The translations under genes were made by a program, and so were the position numbers. Below the pieces are notes generated by a model. It did not search any database and had not been told where the DNA came from. It saw only the letters and a list, made by a program, of their open reading frames with translations. 48,995 bases of DNA, taken from Eubacterium sp. (GTDB lineage Bacteria > Bacillota > Clostridia > Lachnospirales > Lachnospiraceae). Shown piece by piece: positions 1 to 8,693 of this stretch. The DNA is taken from positions 1-48,995 of the forward strand of contig JAGCPW010000013.1 of assembly GCA_017965495.1 (NCBI GenBank), given 5' to 3'. Position 1 is the stretch's first letter, and each line of letters starts with the position of its first letter.

Positions 1-719
1 GCCATCTCTCTTCCGCTTGCTGCACCTTCCATAAGTTTATCTATATCAGCACCACTAACTGCGATAGGAAGTAGACCTACTGCAGTAAGAACTGAGAATC
101 TTCCACCTACATCATCAGGTACTACAAAACTCTCATAACCTTCAGCTGTAGCAAGACTCTTAAGTGCTCCCTTGTTGGCATCTGTAGTAGCATAAATTCT
201 CTTTGCTGCTTCTTCTTTGCCATACTTCTTCTCAAGCATTTCTTTAAATACTCTAAATGCGATAGCTGGTTCTGTAGTAGTTCCAGACTTTGAAATGATG
301 TTTACTGAGAAATCTCTATCTCCCACAACATCAATTAGCGCATTTAGATATGAAGAACTAATATTATTTCCAGCATAGTAAATTTCTGGAGTTTTTCTAA
401 TCTCTTTTGGAGCATTGTTATAGAAATCATGTCTTAAGAATTCGATAGCTGCTCTTGCTCCAAGGTAAGAGCCACCAATTCCAATAACGATAAGAACTTC
501 AGAGTCGTTTTTGATTTTTTCTGCTGCTTCCTTAATTCTTGCAAACTCTTCCTTATCATAATCTATAGGCAAATCAATCCAACCAAGGAAATCATTTCCC
601 TCGCCTGTCTTTTCTACCAATGTCTTTTTAGCTTCTTCTGCTTTAGGCATAATAGCCTTAATGTCTTCTTCTGACACATACTGTGCGGCCTTTGAATAAT
701 CAAATGTTACTTTACTCAT
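1..719 (-). CDS. pgi: glucose-6-phosphate isomerase, N-terminal part (cut by window edge)
   Basis: Cytosolic glycolytic enzyme interconverting glucose-6-phosphate and fructose-6-phosphate. About 239 N-terminal residues are visible, of roughly 450 expected; the reading frame runs off the left edge. The translation begins [15 protein letters not shown]. It has the sugar-phosphate-binding stretch [13 protein letters not shown] near residue 80, [10 protein letters not shown] near residue 145 and the family signature [11 protein letters not shown] near residue 205. The ATG is preceded by a good GGAGG ribosome binding site (728-732). The gene is the last visible one of a minus-strand run with the nucleosidase gene upstream. 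Identification is secure from the motifs. Confidence 0.95.
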   Translation of the reverse strand, partial: MSKVTFDYSKAAQYVSEEDIKAIMPKAEEAKKTLVEKTGEGNDFLGWIDLPIDYDKEEFARIKEAAEKIKNDSEVLIVIGIGGSYLGARAAIEFLRHDFYNNAPKEIRKTPEIYYAGNNISSSYLNALIDVVGDRDFSVNIISKSGTTTEPAIAFRVFKEMLEKKYGKEEAAKRIYATTDANKGALKSLATAEGYESFVVPDDVGGRFSVLTAVGLLPIAVSGADIDKLMEGAASGREM

Positions 720-746
720 TAGTTTTTCCTCCAAATAATAATCTAT

Positions 747-1442
747 CTATAGAGATACAACCATCTCTTTTACTAAAAGCATTGAATGTTCTGCTGCTTT
801 ACTTACAAAATCATCGAAAGACATTCTAGCAGATCCGTCAGCCTTGTCTGAGATTGCTCTTAAAATTACAAAAGGTACATCATTTAGATAAGCAACATGT
901 GCTATAGATGCTCCTTCCATCTCGCAACAATCTGCGTCAAATTCGTCTACCAAATAGTCCTTCACTTCTTTATCGCTAATGAACTGATCTCCCGTTGCGA
1001 TAATTCCCTCAATTACTTTAACTCCAAGATTTAAGCGCTGTGCGCTTCTTGTAGCTTTTTCAATCAATCTATCATCCGCGTCAAAGAACTTTGTTCCGAT
1101 GTTTGGTATTTCACCTGGATCACAATCATCCAAAGTTCCTGTATTAAAGTCATGCTGAATAGCTTTTCTTGAAATAACGATATCACAAATATCCATATCG
1201 TTATTTAGTGAACCTGCAACACCTGTGTTAATCAAATAGTCAATGTGGAAATCATCTACTAAAATCTGTGCGCAAATACTTGCATTTACTTTTCCTATTC
1301 CACATCTAACAACTACAGCATCTTTGCCGCAGAGCTCTCCTGAGTAAAACTGCATGCCAGCTTTATCTTCCACTTTTACATTTTTCATTATGTCCTTTAA
1401 TCCTTGGACTTCGTCAAATCTTGCTCCAATTATTCCTATCAT
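747..1442 (-). CDS. mtnN: 5'-methylthioadenosine/S-adenosylhomocysteine nucleosidase
   Basis: Hydrolyses the glycosidic bond of methylthioadenosine and S-adenosylhomocysteine, releasing adenine; part of methionine salvage and of S-ribosylhomocysteine production. The 231 residues match the usual family length. It starts MIGIIGARFDEV, where Glu11 aligns with the E. coli proton donor Glu12. The ribose-binding EMEGA motif is at 174-178, and RAISDKAD (195-202) carries the catalytic Asp199. The start codon abuts the stop of the TSCPD gene without any gap, so the two are probably translationally coupled. Confidence 0.93.
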   Translation of the reverse strand: MIGIIGARFDEVQGLKDIMKNVKVEDKAGMQFYSGELCGKDAVVVRCGIGKVNASICAQILVDDFHIDYLINTGVAGSLNNDMDICDIVISRKAIQHDFNTGTLDDCDPGEIPNIGTKFFDADDRLIEKATRSAQRLNLGVKVIEGIIATGDQFISDKEVKDYLVDEFDADCCEMEGASIAHVAYLNDVPFVILRAISDKADGSARMSFDDFVSKAAEHSMLLVKEMVVSL

Positions 1443-1706
1443 TTATAAAATACCTTCCTTTGCTTGTTCTAATCCCTCAGCTAACTGATCTGGACAAGAT
1501 GTTCCTCTTGCCTGACAGTCTATGCCTTTCATTCTTGAAATGGCTTCATCAATATCCATTCCTTCTACTAGTGCCGCTACACCTTGTGTGTTTCCATGGC
1601 ATCCACCCTCAAACTTTACGTTTTTCACTTTGTCGTCTATTATGTCAAATCTCACTGCTCTTGAGCATGTACCAGTATTTTCATGTCTAATACCTTCTTT
1701 TGTCAT
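1443..1706 (-). CDS. small TSCPD-domain protein (TIGR03905-like)
   Basis: An 87-residue protein of unknown biochemical role. It matches my memory of the TSCPD/TIGR03905 family, which resembles a C-terminal segment of some ribonucleotide reductases. Visible landmarks are a Cys-rich profile (Cys14, a central GGCHGNTQG, and CQARGTSCPDQLA near 64-76, the TSCPD-like motif) which could bind a metal; that is inference. It lies directly upstream of and touching mtnN, and about 20 nt downstream of the ABC ATPase gene, so it may be the tail of the exporter operon or have its own start. Confidence 0.75.
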   Translation of the reverse strand: MTKEGIRHENTGTCSRAVRFDIIDDKVKNVKFEGGCHGNTQGVAALVEGMDIDEAISRMKGIDCQARGTSCPDQLAEGLEQAKEGIL

Positions 1707-1726
1707 AACTAACCCCTTCCTTAATA

Positions 1727-2470
1727 CTAATCATTTAGCATTGAGTCATAAATTTCTGCCACTTCATCTATATCGCCTTCGGCAATCAACTCGCCGTGTT
1801 CAAGTAATATGGCTTTATTACAAAGTCTCTTAACCTGCGCCAAGCTGTGTGATACAAATAGTACAGTAACTCCGTGGTCAAACATACCTTGCATTTTCTT
1901 CTCGCATTTCTTTCTAAACTTAGCATCACCTACAGATAGAACCTCATCCAAAATCAAAATCTCTGGCTCTACTACTGTGGCAATTGAAAAACCAAGTCTG
2001 GCTCTCATACCTGATGAGTAGTTCTTGATAGGAACATCAATAAAGTCTCCTAGTTCTGAGAACTCTAGTATTTCTTCATACTTAGACTCTAAAAACTCTC
2101 TTGAAAAGCCAAGCACTGAACCATATAGGAAAATGTTTTCTCTTCCTGTGTAGTTTGGATCAAATCCAGCGCCAAGTTCTATCATAGGAGCTATATGTCC
2201 ATGTCTTGTAACTTTGCCTGTAGTTGGTTTGTAAACACCAGCAATAATTTTAAGAAGAGTAGATTTTCCTGCACCATTAAGTCCAAGGATTCCTAATCTA
2301 TCTCCTTTGTTTAGTTCAAAATTAATATTCTTAAGAGCCCAAAATTCATTGAAGCGAATCTTTTCGCCCTTTATCTTCTTTATTAATAATTCTTTTAAGT
2401 TATCTACATTCTCTTTGCTTAAGTTGAAGAGAATGCTGACATCTTCCACTTTTAAAGCTGTTTTTGCCAT
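1727..2470 (-). CDS. tagH: ABC exporter ATP-binding subunit of the TagH/Wzt type
   Basis: Energises export of a lipid-linked surface polymer (teichoic acid or O-antigen-like) together with the permease encoded just upstream. Of 247 residues, Walker A GLNGAGKST is at 63-71, the ABC signature YSSGM at 151-155, Walker B ILILDE at 171-176 and the switch His at 208. The N-terminal 40 residues precede the NBD core, as in TagH/KpsT/RfbB relatives. The C-terminal polymer-binding domain of long Wzt proteins is absent. It is 9 nt from the permease gene. The tagH symbol is by analogy. Confidence 0.88.
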   Translation of the reverse strand: MAKTALKVEDVSILFNLSKENVDNLKELLIKKIKGEKIRFNEFWALKNINFELNKGDRLGILGLNGAGKSTLLKIIAGVYKPTTGKVTRHGHIAPMIELGAGFDPNYTGRENIFLYGSVLGFSREFLESKYEEILEFSELGDFIDVPIKNYSSGMRARLGFSIATVVEPEILILDEVLSVGDAKFRKKCEKKMQGMFDHGVTVLFVSHSLAQVKRLCNKAILLEHGELIAEGDIDEVAEIYDSMLND

Positions 2471-2479
2471 AATTCCCTC

Positions 2480-3280
2480 CTAGATATGTAAGATAAATTT
2501 ATCTTGGTTCTTCTTGAAAATCCAAATACCAAACGACAATGCTGCGATACTAAATACTGCTGAGTAGATAAGCATTGAAAGGTTTGAAATTCCGTAACTA
2601 TATGATGTAAAGATAGAACCCTTCTCCATCAATGCGCAACGGAAGTTACTGATAATACAGTAAAGTGGATTCCATCTGATAAGTATTTTAGCTGCACCTA
2701 TTCTATCTATATAGTAGAAAATAGCTGAGCAATACATTATTAGCATCAAAAGTACATCCCACAAATACTCTAAATCTCTAAAGAATACGCAGACTGTAGA
2801 AAGAACCAATCCTGCTGCTATACTCATTACAAATAGAATGATTAGTGGAATAATCACTTCGAAAACGTGCCATGTAAATGGTACTCCCAAAACTATGGAT
2901 GTAGCCGCCAAAATAATCAACGACAACAAGAACAAGATGTAGTTATAAAGTACGCTTGATAGTGGGTATAAGTACTTAGGCACATATACTTTTTTAATCA
3001 TAGCTTGGTTAGATCTAATAGATCTCATCGCAATCTTACTAGAGCTTGAAAAACAACTGTAAATCAAACGACCTGATAGGATATACACTGGATATAGCGC
3101 ATCTCCTCTGCCTAGCAAGTTACCAAATACGAACCACAAAACTAGTGTAGTTAGTAGTGGTTCAAGTAGTGTCCAAACTAAACCTAAATATGATCTTCTG
3201 TATTTAAGCTTTATACCTTTTCTTACCAATTCATTAAGTAAGTAACGGTATCTCATAAAGCCGTCCCAATACTTCTTCAT
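2480..3280 (-). CDS. tagG: ABC-2 type polysaccharide/teichoic acid export permease
   Basis: Membrane subunit of the polymer exporter, 266 residues with about six hydrophobic helices, starting with a cytoplasmic segment MKKYWDGFMRYRYLLNELV. It has the TagG/Wzm-like SYLGLVWTLLEPLL near residue 30 and the ABC-2 core FFRDLEYLWDVLLMLIMY in the second half. GGAGG precedes the ATG. A near-perfect promoter lies 40-65 nt upstream, so the exporter operon can be expressed independently of the polymerase genes above it. Confidence 0.88.
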   Translation of the reverse strand: MKKYWDGFMRYRYLLNELVRKGIKLKYRRSYLGLVWTLLEPLLTTLVLWFVFGNLLGRGDALYPVYILSGRLIYSCFSSSSKIAMRSIRSNQAMIKKVYVPKYLYPLSSVLYNYILFLLSLIILAATSIVLGVPFTWHVFEVIIPLIILFVMSIAAGLVLSTVCVFFRDLEYLWDVLLMLIMYCSAIFYYIDRIGAAKILIRWNPLYCIISNFRCALMEKGSIFTSYSYGISNLSMLIYSAVFSIAALSFGIWIFKKNQDKFILHI

Positions 3281-3317
3281 ATTACCTCCAAAGCCAGCCT
3301 TTTTGACTAGCCTTTAA

Positions 3318-3345
3318 ATTATAATGCAAAAATAACTAATGTCAA
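3318..3345 (-). promoter_or_regulatory. sigma-A-type promoter of the exporter operon
   Basis: On the minus strand TTGACA (3340-3345), a 16-nt spacer and TATAAT (3318-3323) match the consensus fully. It reads into the permease/ATPase pair. Confidence 0.8.
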
Positions 3346-3387
3346 CAAAATTTAGGGCCTTTTTGGTTTACATAAATATGTGTATTT

Positions 3388-5589
3388 TTAGGCCTTTTTA
3401 TTCTCAAAAACAGTCTCTACTACTCGTTTAGATGCATTACCATCATCTATGCAGCAGAATCTGTCATAGAACTCTTTATATCTATCTTTATATTGTTCTT
3501 TTATCCTATCAATATTCTTAATAGCATCTACCACATCGTCGTTTGTAAGTAGTAATGGTCCAGGCAAATCCTCTTCCATATCTAAGTAGAAGCCTCTCAA
3601 AACATCTCTGTACTTATCAATGTCATATGTAAAGAACAATATAGGTCTCTCAAGGTTTGCATAGTCAAAGAATACTGACGAATAGTCTGTCATAAGTATA
3701 TCTGAGACCAGGTAAAGATCTGTAATATCATCGTAATCACAGCCATTTATTGTGAAATCTCCATACTTTGAAAGGTCCATCTTCTCTACCACAAAGTAGT
3801 GAAGTCTTAAAAGTACTACATACTCATCACCAAATTCTTTTTGCAAACGATTTAAGTCTAAGTCCAAGTCAAATCCATACTGGCCCGCCTCAAAGAAATT
3901 ATCATCTCTCCAAGTAGGCGCATATAGAATGACTTTTTTATCTTTAGGAATTCCAAGTTTCTCTTTGATCTTAGCTGCGTGTTCTTCTTTGTCTTGGGCG
4001 TAAAGTGGATCGTTAGCTGGATAGCCCGCCTCCAAAATCTTTTCTTTATCAAACAAGAAACAGCTTTGGAATTTCTCGGTGGAGAATGGATTATCAGATA
4101 GTAAGTAATCCCACTCTCTAGTCTGTCTGTAAACAATATTCTTATACTGTGGTGTAGCTGAATGCACATCGTCCATGTCAAACACCAGTCTCTTAAGTGG
4201 AGTTCCATGCCATGTAGAAAGAATGATAGTATCGTCTCTTTTTGGAACACTTAGAGGCTGCCTCATATTGATTACCCAGTATTTACTCCTATTCATATAG
4301 TAGAAATACCTAATTCCAAATCTTTTGCACTTCTTGTATTTGCCAGGAATCTTAACTCCTCTTCTGTCCACTACCCAGATGCATTTGTACTTTCCTGGGT
4401 AATGCTTTTGCAAATACTGATATATGTACTTAGGTTGGCCAGAGCAGTTTCTTCCCATGAAACTCTCAAACACAATCCAATCTTTTCTAAATTTCATTTT
4501 GCTGAAGATGTAAAGAGCAAAAGTCTTGTTGCGAATTCTTCTATTTATAATCATCTTCACAAGTTTTCTTCTTGCCAAAACTTTTAAACCTTGCTTATAA
4601 GCCTTGTCAAAATTGCCTTCGCCCATAACCTTAACAAGTTTCTTTTCGGCTCTAGTAAAGTCTTTTCTCTTTAGCGCTTTAAGGTCTACATCTTTTGCTC
4701 GCTTAGCTAACTCTTGGAAGAATTCTTTCTCCCATACATCTCCCCACTCTTCTTTTTTGTCGCGGAGCTTTCTAAGATATGGTTTTGTAATAAACTTCGC
4801 CAAAATCACATACATATGATTGCGAAGTCTCTTGTTATTTTCTGTAGCTTTAATCGCATTGTCGTATGCCACAAAGTAAAATGGCATAGTAGTTTCTTTT
4901 TCTATCTGGTTTAGGGATGGGTTGTTAAGTTTATCGTTGTGAGAACGCTTAACGTACATTCCCTTGTGGCTTGTCTTTATTTCTCTGGCATTATCAAGTA
5001 ATCCCATTAACACTTTGGCGTCGGCAAAATACTTTTGTTCCTCGTTAAATGCAATGTCGTTGTCAGTAAATAAAGTTTTTCTATAGATTGCGCCAAGGAC
5101 AGATTCTTTTTCTAGTTTCTTGAAATACTCAACTTTGTAATCGAATACATCTTCAAAATCTACTTCGATCACTTCGTCATCTTCATCTTCACCCTCTTCA
5201 GCCTGCGCCTCGTTAAAGGCTTTCTTTTGGAACCACGTAGTTTTGAACTCGCAGTATGCCATATCTGTCTCATCATTAAATAATTCCATCATACCTGATA
5301 GAGTCTCTGGCATTAGATAATCATCATTATCTACAAATGTAATAAAATCGCCAGAAGCTTTGGCCATGCCCAAGTTTCTAGCTGCCGATACTCCCTCTTT
5401 GTCTTCTAACTCAAAGACTTTTAGGTTGATGGAATCAGTGTATTCTTCTATTAATTTATCCAGGTTATCTTTTGTGTGATCTAAAACAAGTATAGTTTCT
5501 ATGTCTTTGTAATCCTGCTCTGATATACTCTCAAGGCAGTCTGTCAGATAACCCGTATTTGTTTTATGTGTAACAATAATGCTTAGCAT
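3388..5589 (-). CDS. GT2 glycosyltransferase fused to CDP-glycerol glycerophosphotransferase
   Basis: A 733-residue bifunctional surface-polymer enzyme. Residues 1 to about 220 are a GT-A family 2 domain: MLSIIVTHKTN start, EGVSAARNLGMAKASGD and the metal-binding DNDD at 87-90. A basic linker follows. From about 360 on is a TagF/TagB-type transferase domain with STWHGTPLKRL, LYAPTWRDD and DLYLVSDILMTDYSSVFFDY, the His and Asp-Tyr-Ser-Ser residues typical of teichoic-acid polymerases. It probably adds a sugar and glycerol-phosphate to the growing chain at the inner membrane; the exact substrates cannot be read from sequence. The tagD gene, which makes CDP-glycerol, lies 19 nt upstream in the same direction. 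Confidence 0.88.
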   Translation of the reverse strand: MLSIIVTHKTNTGYLTDCLESISEQDYKDIETILVLDHTKDNLDKLIEEYTDSINLKVFELEDKEGVSAARNLGMAKASGDFITFVDNDDYLMPETLSGMMELFNDETDMAYCEFKTTWFQKKAFNEAQAEEGEDEDDEVIEVDFEDVFDYKVEYFKKLEKESVLGAIYRKTLFTDNDIAFNEEQKYFADAKVLMGLLDNAREIKTSHKGMYVKRSHNDKLNNPSLNQIEKETTMPFYFVAYDNAIKATENNKRLRNHMYVILAKFITKPYLRKLRDKKEEWGDVWEKEFFQELAKRAKDVDLKALKRKDFTRAEKKLVKVMGEGNFDKAYKQGLKVLARRKLVKMIINRRIRNKTFALYIFSKMKFRKDWIVFESFMGRNCSGQPKYIYQYLQKHYPGKYKCIWVVDRRGVKIPGKYKKCKRFGIRYFYYMNRSKYWVINMRQPLSVPKRDDTIILSTWHGTPLKRLVFDMDDVHSATPQYKNIVYRQTREWDYLLSDNPFSTEKFQSCFLFDKEKILEAGYPANDPLYAQDKEEHAAKIKEKLGIPKDKKVILYAPTWRDDNFFEAGQYGFDLDLDLNRLQKEFGDEYVVLLRLHYFVVEKMDLSKYGDFTINGCDYDDITDLYLVSDILMTDYSSVFFDYANLERPILFFTYDIDKYRDVLRGFYLDMEEDLPGPLLLTNDDVVDAIKNIDRIKEQYKDRYKEFYDRFCCIDDGNASKRVVETVFENKKA

Positions 5590-5608
5590 AAATCCTCCTG
5601 ACTTAAAC

Positions 5609-6001
5609 CTATTTTGAGTTTAAGTCATCTTTAATCTGTGTAGTTGAAATTCCCTCTGTCCTAGGTAGGTATACAACCTCACAGTAATCTTTTAGGAAGT
5701 CAAACTTGCCTTCCCAATCATCGCCCATTACAAAAACATCTATGTCGTTTTCTTGAACGTCAGTAACTTTTTGTTCCCAATTGTTCTCAGGAATTACCTC
5801 GTCCACATATTTTATGGCTTCAAGCACCATTTTTCTCTCTTCATATGTAAAATAGCACTTTTTCTGCTTCATATTCCAGTTAAACTCATCAGTAGAAAGA
5901 ACAACTACCAAGTAGTCACCCAATTCTTTGGCTCTTCTAAGCAAATTTATATGCCCATAGTGAAGCATATCAAAAGTTCCGTATGTAATTACTTTTTTCA
6001 T
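5609..6001 (-). CDS. tagD: glycerol-3-phosphate cytidylyltransferase
   Basis: Makes CDP-glycerol from CTP and glycerol-3-phosphate, the activated donor for the phosphotransferases of this locus. I start it at MKKVITYGTFDMLHYGH (130 residues), the normal family length and N-terminus, rather than at an ATG 57 nt further upstream that would add a non-homologous 19-residue leader. Motifs: the HxGH nucleotidyltransferase signature in GTFDMLHYGH, and the C-terminal TEGISTTQI. No good ribosome binding site lies right before this ATG; the only strong one (AAAGGAG, 6049-6055) is separated from it by a hairpin (see findings). Confidence 0.9.
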   Translation of the reverse strand: MKKVITYGTFDMLHYGHINLLRRAKELGDYLVVVLSTDEFNWNMKQKKCYFTYEERKMVLEAIKYVDEVIPENNWEQKVTDVQENDIDVFVMGDDWEGKFDFLKDYCEVVYLPRTEGISTTQIKDDLNSK

Positions 6002-6013
6002 AACTAATAGAAC

Positions 6014-6046
6014 AATGCCTTTTTGCACTAAAAATAAAAAGGCATT
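6014..6046 (-). promoter_or_regulatory. hairpin in the tagD leader between SD and start codon
   Basis: Perfect 11-bp inverted repeat AATGCCTTTTT / AAAAAGGCATT (arms 6014-6024 and 6036-6046, 11-nt loop). On the tagD transcript the strong SD AAAGGAG is 3 nt upstream of the stem and the ATG is 12 nt downstream. No U-run follows it on the minus strand, so it does not look like a terminator of tagD. Confidence 0.6.
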
Positions 6047-6069
6047 ATCTCCTTTCATAGCCTTGTAAT

Positions 6070-6098
6070 ATTATAACTTATACATAGAGTTTAATCAA
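6070..6098 (-). promoter_or_regulatory. sigma-A-type promoter of tagD
   Basis: Minus strand TTGATT (6093-6098), 17-nt spacer, TATAAT (6070-6075). Transcription would begin near 6063, giving a leader of about 60 nt before the tagD ATG at 6001. Confidence 0.75.
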
Positions 6099-6150
6099 TA
6101 AATATGGGGCTTTGGGGCGAACATATTTTTGGCAAAGACGGGTTAATAAG

Positions 6151-6178
6151 TGGAAAAATTTCTTATATGTGTTAAAAT
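6151..6178 (+). promoter_or_regulatory. possible promoter for the plus-strand phosphotransferase gene
   Basis: TGGAAA (6151-6156), 16-nt spacer, TAAAAT (6173-6178). The -35 box is weak. GGAGG follows at about 6201, before the ATG at 6218. Confidence 0.4.
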
Positions 6179-6217
6179 AGCACCTGTGAAAAAACTACTG
6201 GAGGATTTTTACTTTTT

Positions 6218-7411
6218 ATGAAGTATATTAAGCAGTTTTTAACAAATTTTTATAAGTTATTCGCAATGACTATTAGATTTAAGGAAAATGTAATAGTTTT
6301 TGAGAGTAGCATGTTTAGAAATTACACAGGAAACCCTAGATATATCTACGAAGAGTTTGTAAGACAGGGGTTAGATGAGAAGTTTGACGTTTACTGGGCT
6401 TTCAAAAACATAAAAGATGTAGATCTTGGTAAAATTCCTGGAAAATTTAAGACTATCACTTACAAAACTATGCCTTTCTTTAAGGTTTATTCATCTGCTG
6501 CTTTTATAGTTTCAGACTCTAGACTTCCAAGATATCTACACAAGAATCGTAAAGGTCAGTACATCCAGACTTGGCATGGAACACCTCTTAAGAAGCTTGC
6601 GCTAGACATGGAAGCTATCGATATGGCAGGAAACACTGATGTTAACAGATACCACAAGCACTTTAGAAAGAGTATCGCTGCGTGGGATTATCTTTTGTCT
6701 CAGAATTCTTATTCTACAAAGATTTTCAGACAGTGTTTTGACTTCGACAAAACAATACTAGAAGTCGGATATCCTAGAAATGATAAACTACTTAACACTA
6801 CTGCTAGTCAGATTTATGAACTAAAGCGCAAGATGGGTCTTCCTTTAAATAAGAAAGTCATTTTGTATGCTCCAACATGGAGAGATAATCAGTTCTATAA
6901 ATTAGGCGAATACAAATTTGCAAACCAGATGGACTTTGATGCTTTGCGCGAGGCTATCTCAGATGAGTATGTGATGATTGTTAAATATCACTACTTAATA
7001 AAAGATTCTGTAGACTGGAGCCAGTATGAAGGGTTCGTTTATCAGTACGGTGAGGAGTGTGATATAGCAGATCTTTACTTAGTTTCAGATATGTTAATCA
7101 CTGACTATTCTTCTGTAATGTTTGATTACAGTGTTTTGAATCGTCCAATCGTATTCTTCACATATGACTACGACGAATATATGAACGACCTTCGCGGTTT
7201 CTACTTTGATTTCAAGGAAGAAGCCCCAGGCCCATTGGTTTATAACAATGATGAATTAATTGAGTCAATCAAGAACTATAACTCAGATGAATGGCGAGAA
7301 AAATACGAAGCGTTCCACGATAAATATAATCATTGTGATGAAGGAACAGCATCTAAAGCTATTGTTGACTTGATAGTCGAGAACAGTTATTTATCAAATA
7401 TTGAAGAATAA
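6218..7411 (+). CDS. CDP-glycerol:glycerophosphate glycerophosphotransferase family protein
   Basis: A 397-residue TagB/TagF-family enzyme, predicted peripheral to the membrane, transferring glycerol-phosphate (or a related polyol phosphate) from a CDP donor to a lipid-linked acceptor. Landmarks: FESSMFRNYTGNPRYIYEE near residue 30, YIQTWHGTPLKKLALDM near 113, LYAPTWRDNQFY near 210 and ADLYLVSDMLITDYSSVMFDY near 285. It closely resembles the C-terminal half of the GT2 fusion and the product of the convergent gene on its right, so these are paralogues. It is the only gene of the polymer locus on the plus strand. Confidence 0.88.
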   Translation: MKYIKQFLTNFYKLFAMTIRFKENVIVFESSMFRNYTGNPRYIYEEFVRQGLDEKFDVYWAFKNIKDVDLGKIPGKFKTITYKTMPFFKVYSSAAFIVSDSRLPRYLHKNRKGQYIQTWHGTPLKKLALDMEAIDMAGNTDVNRYHKHFRKSIAAWDYLLSQNSYSTKIFRQCFDFDKTILEVGYPRNDKLLNTTASQIYELKRKMGLPLNKKVILYAPTWRDNQFYKLGEYKFANQMDFDALREAISDEYVMIVKYHYLIKDSVDWSQYEGFVYQYGEECDIADLYLVSDMLITDYSSVMFDYSVLNRPIVFFTYDYDEYMNDLRGFYFDFKEEAPGPLVYNNDELIESIKNYNSDEWREKYEAFHDKYNHCDEGTASKAIVDLIVENSYLSNIEE

Positions 7412-7419
7412 TTTTAAGT

Positions 7420-7480
7420 AAAAGAAAAAGAAGGTTGGACCGAACGACTTTTCTAGTGAGGTCCTCCTTCTTTTTCTTTT
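7420..7480 (-). terminator. terminator hairpin with conserved loop (copy A)
   Basis: Arms AAAAGAAAAAGAAGG (7420-7434) and its exact complement (7466-7480) form a 15-bp outer stem. Inside, GGACC/GGTCC on the minus strand closes an 18-nt loop TCACTAGAAAAGTCGTTC. It lies between convergent genes and can end transcripts from both sides; the loop consensus is on the minus strand, that of the phosphotransferase gene ending at 7500. Related hairpins are at 15840 and 48096. Confidence 0.85.
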
Positions 7481-7499
7481 GCCCAAAAATATATAATTG

Positions 7500-8693
7500 T
7501 TATTTGATAACTTTTCTCGCAACATTAAGTCCACAATTGATTCCATCGAGGTGGTTGAACTTCTGGTTGAACATTGAATATCTAGCATCTGGAATGAAGA
7601 ATCTTGTTTCCTCTATTGCTTTAACTAACTCATCTTGTGTTTTGGCTATTGGGCCAGGGAGTTCATTTTGATTTAGATAGAAGTCTCTAGCGTTTTCCTT
7701 GTAATCTTCGTAATCATACATATAGAAGATGATTGGGCGTTTTAGATTTGCGTAGTCAAAGAATACTGATGAGTAATCTGTTATCAGCATATCGCTTATT
7801 ATGTATAAGTCATTCACATCTTCATAATTTGAAACATCAAACACAAAATCTTTGTACTTTTCAAAATCCATATTTTTTGCAACAAAGTAATGTGCTCTAA
7901 ATAATACTACATATTCGTTTCCTATCGCCTCTTGGAGTTTTTCAAAATCCACTCCCGATGCATTCTCATATCCGCTAACTTGTGAATGTTTATTATCTCT
8001 AAACGTTGGAGCATAAAGAATTATCTTCTTTCCTCTTGGGATATCTAGCTCTCTTAAAATCGAATTTACCTTTGCCTCATCAAATGTAAACAGCGCATCA
8101 TTTCTAGGATAGCCAGTTTCCAAAACTATATCTTCTCTTCCCTGTAATCCAAATGCAGAAATATATTTTTCCGTGCAGTACTTGGATGGAGAAATCATAT
8201 AGCTAAACTTCTGACTTTCTTTGCCGTAGTCCAAATCGCTTCCCGGCACATCTAGTCCAATTTTCTTAAGTGGGGTTCCGTGCCATGTCTGAATATAGAT
8301 TTGATCTTTTGCTGGCTTTACAAATTTTCTAGTATTAGAATTTAAAACCCAGTACTTAGCTCTCGCCAAAGCTCTGTAGTATGCAAAACTTTCATATCTA
8401 ACAATAGTGATTTTTGTTCCATTGCTGATACCTTTATTGTCCATCAACTTCTTAACTGTGCTTCTTAATCCCCAGCCATGTCGAAAAGCCCAAATGAATT
8501 CATAGTCACCATATTCACCAGAATCTCTCATCTCCTCAAACATAGCCTTTGGACTACAACTGTAGTTTCTTCCCTGAAAGCTCTCAAAGAAAACAATTTT
8601 ATCCGTTGGCTTATGGATAACTTTGGCTATTCTAAACAATATTCTTTTGTGCGCGAGCTTAATGGCTCTTAGTATATTTTTAATTATCTTCAT
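7500..8693 (-). CDS. CDP-glycerol glycerophosphotransferase family protein
   Basis: A 397-residue paralogue of the 6218 gene. Landmarks: FFESFQGRNYSCSPKAMFEE near residue 36, YIQTWHGTPLKKIGLDVPG near 133, LYAPTFRDNKHS near 205 and DVNDLYIISDMLITDYSSVFFDY near 290. It probably acts on the same polymer as its neighbours, either as primase or as polymerase; the two roles cannot be told apart here. Its start overlaps the stop of the upstream gene by 14 nt, so the two are translationally coupled. It is the last gene of the minus-strand run from 12075. Confidence 0.88.
   Translation of the reverse strand: MKIIKNILRAIKLAHKRILFRIAKVIHKPTDKIVFFESFQGRNYSCSPKAMFEEMRDSGEYGDYEFIWAFRHGWGLRSTVKKLMDNKGISNGTKITIVRYESFAYYRALARAKYWVLNSNTRKFVKPAKDQIYIQTWHGTPLKKIGLDVPGSDLDYGKESQKFSYMISPSKYCTEKYISAFGLQGREDIVLETGYPRNDALFTFDEAKVNSILRELDIPRGKKIILYAPTFRDNKHSQVSGYENASGVDFEKLQEAIGNEYVVLFRAHYFVAKNMDFEKYKDFVFDVSNYEDVNDLYIISDMLITDYSSVFFDYANLKRPIIFYMYDYEDYKENARDFYLNQNELPGPIAKTQDELVKAIEETRFFIPDARYSMFNQKFNHLDGINCGLNVARKVIK

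Noticed and set aside
3351..3399. Direct repeat TTTAGGGCCTTTTT / TTTAGGCCTTTTT flanking the exporter spacer
   Set aside because: Short and low complexity; one copy includes the stop codon of the GT2-TagF gene. It could be a weak hairpin, but I cannot support more.
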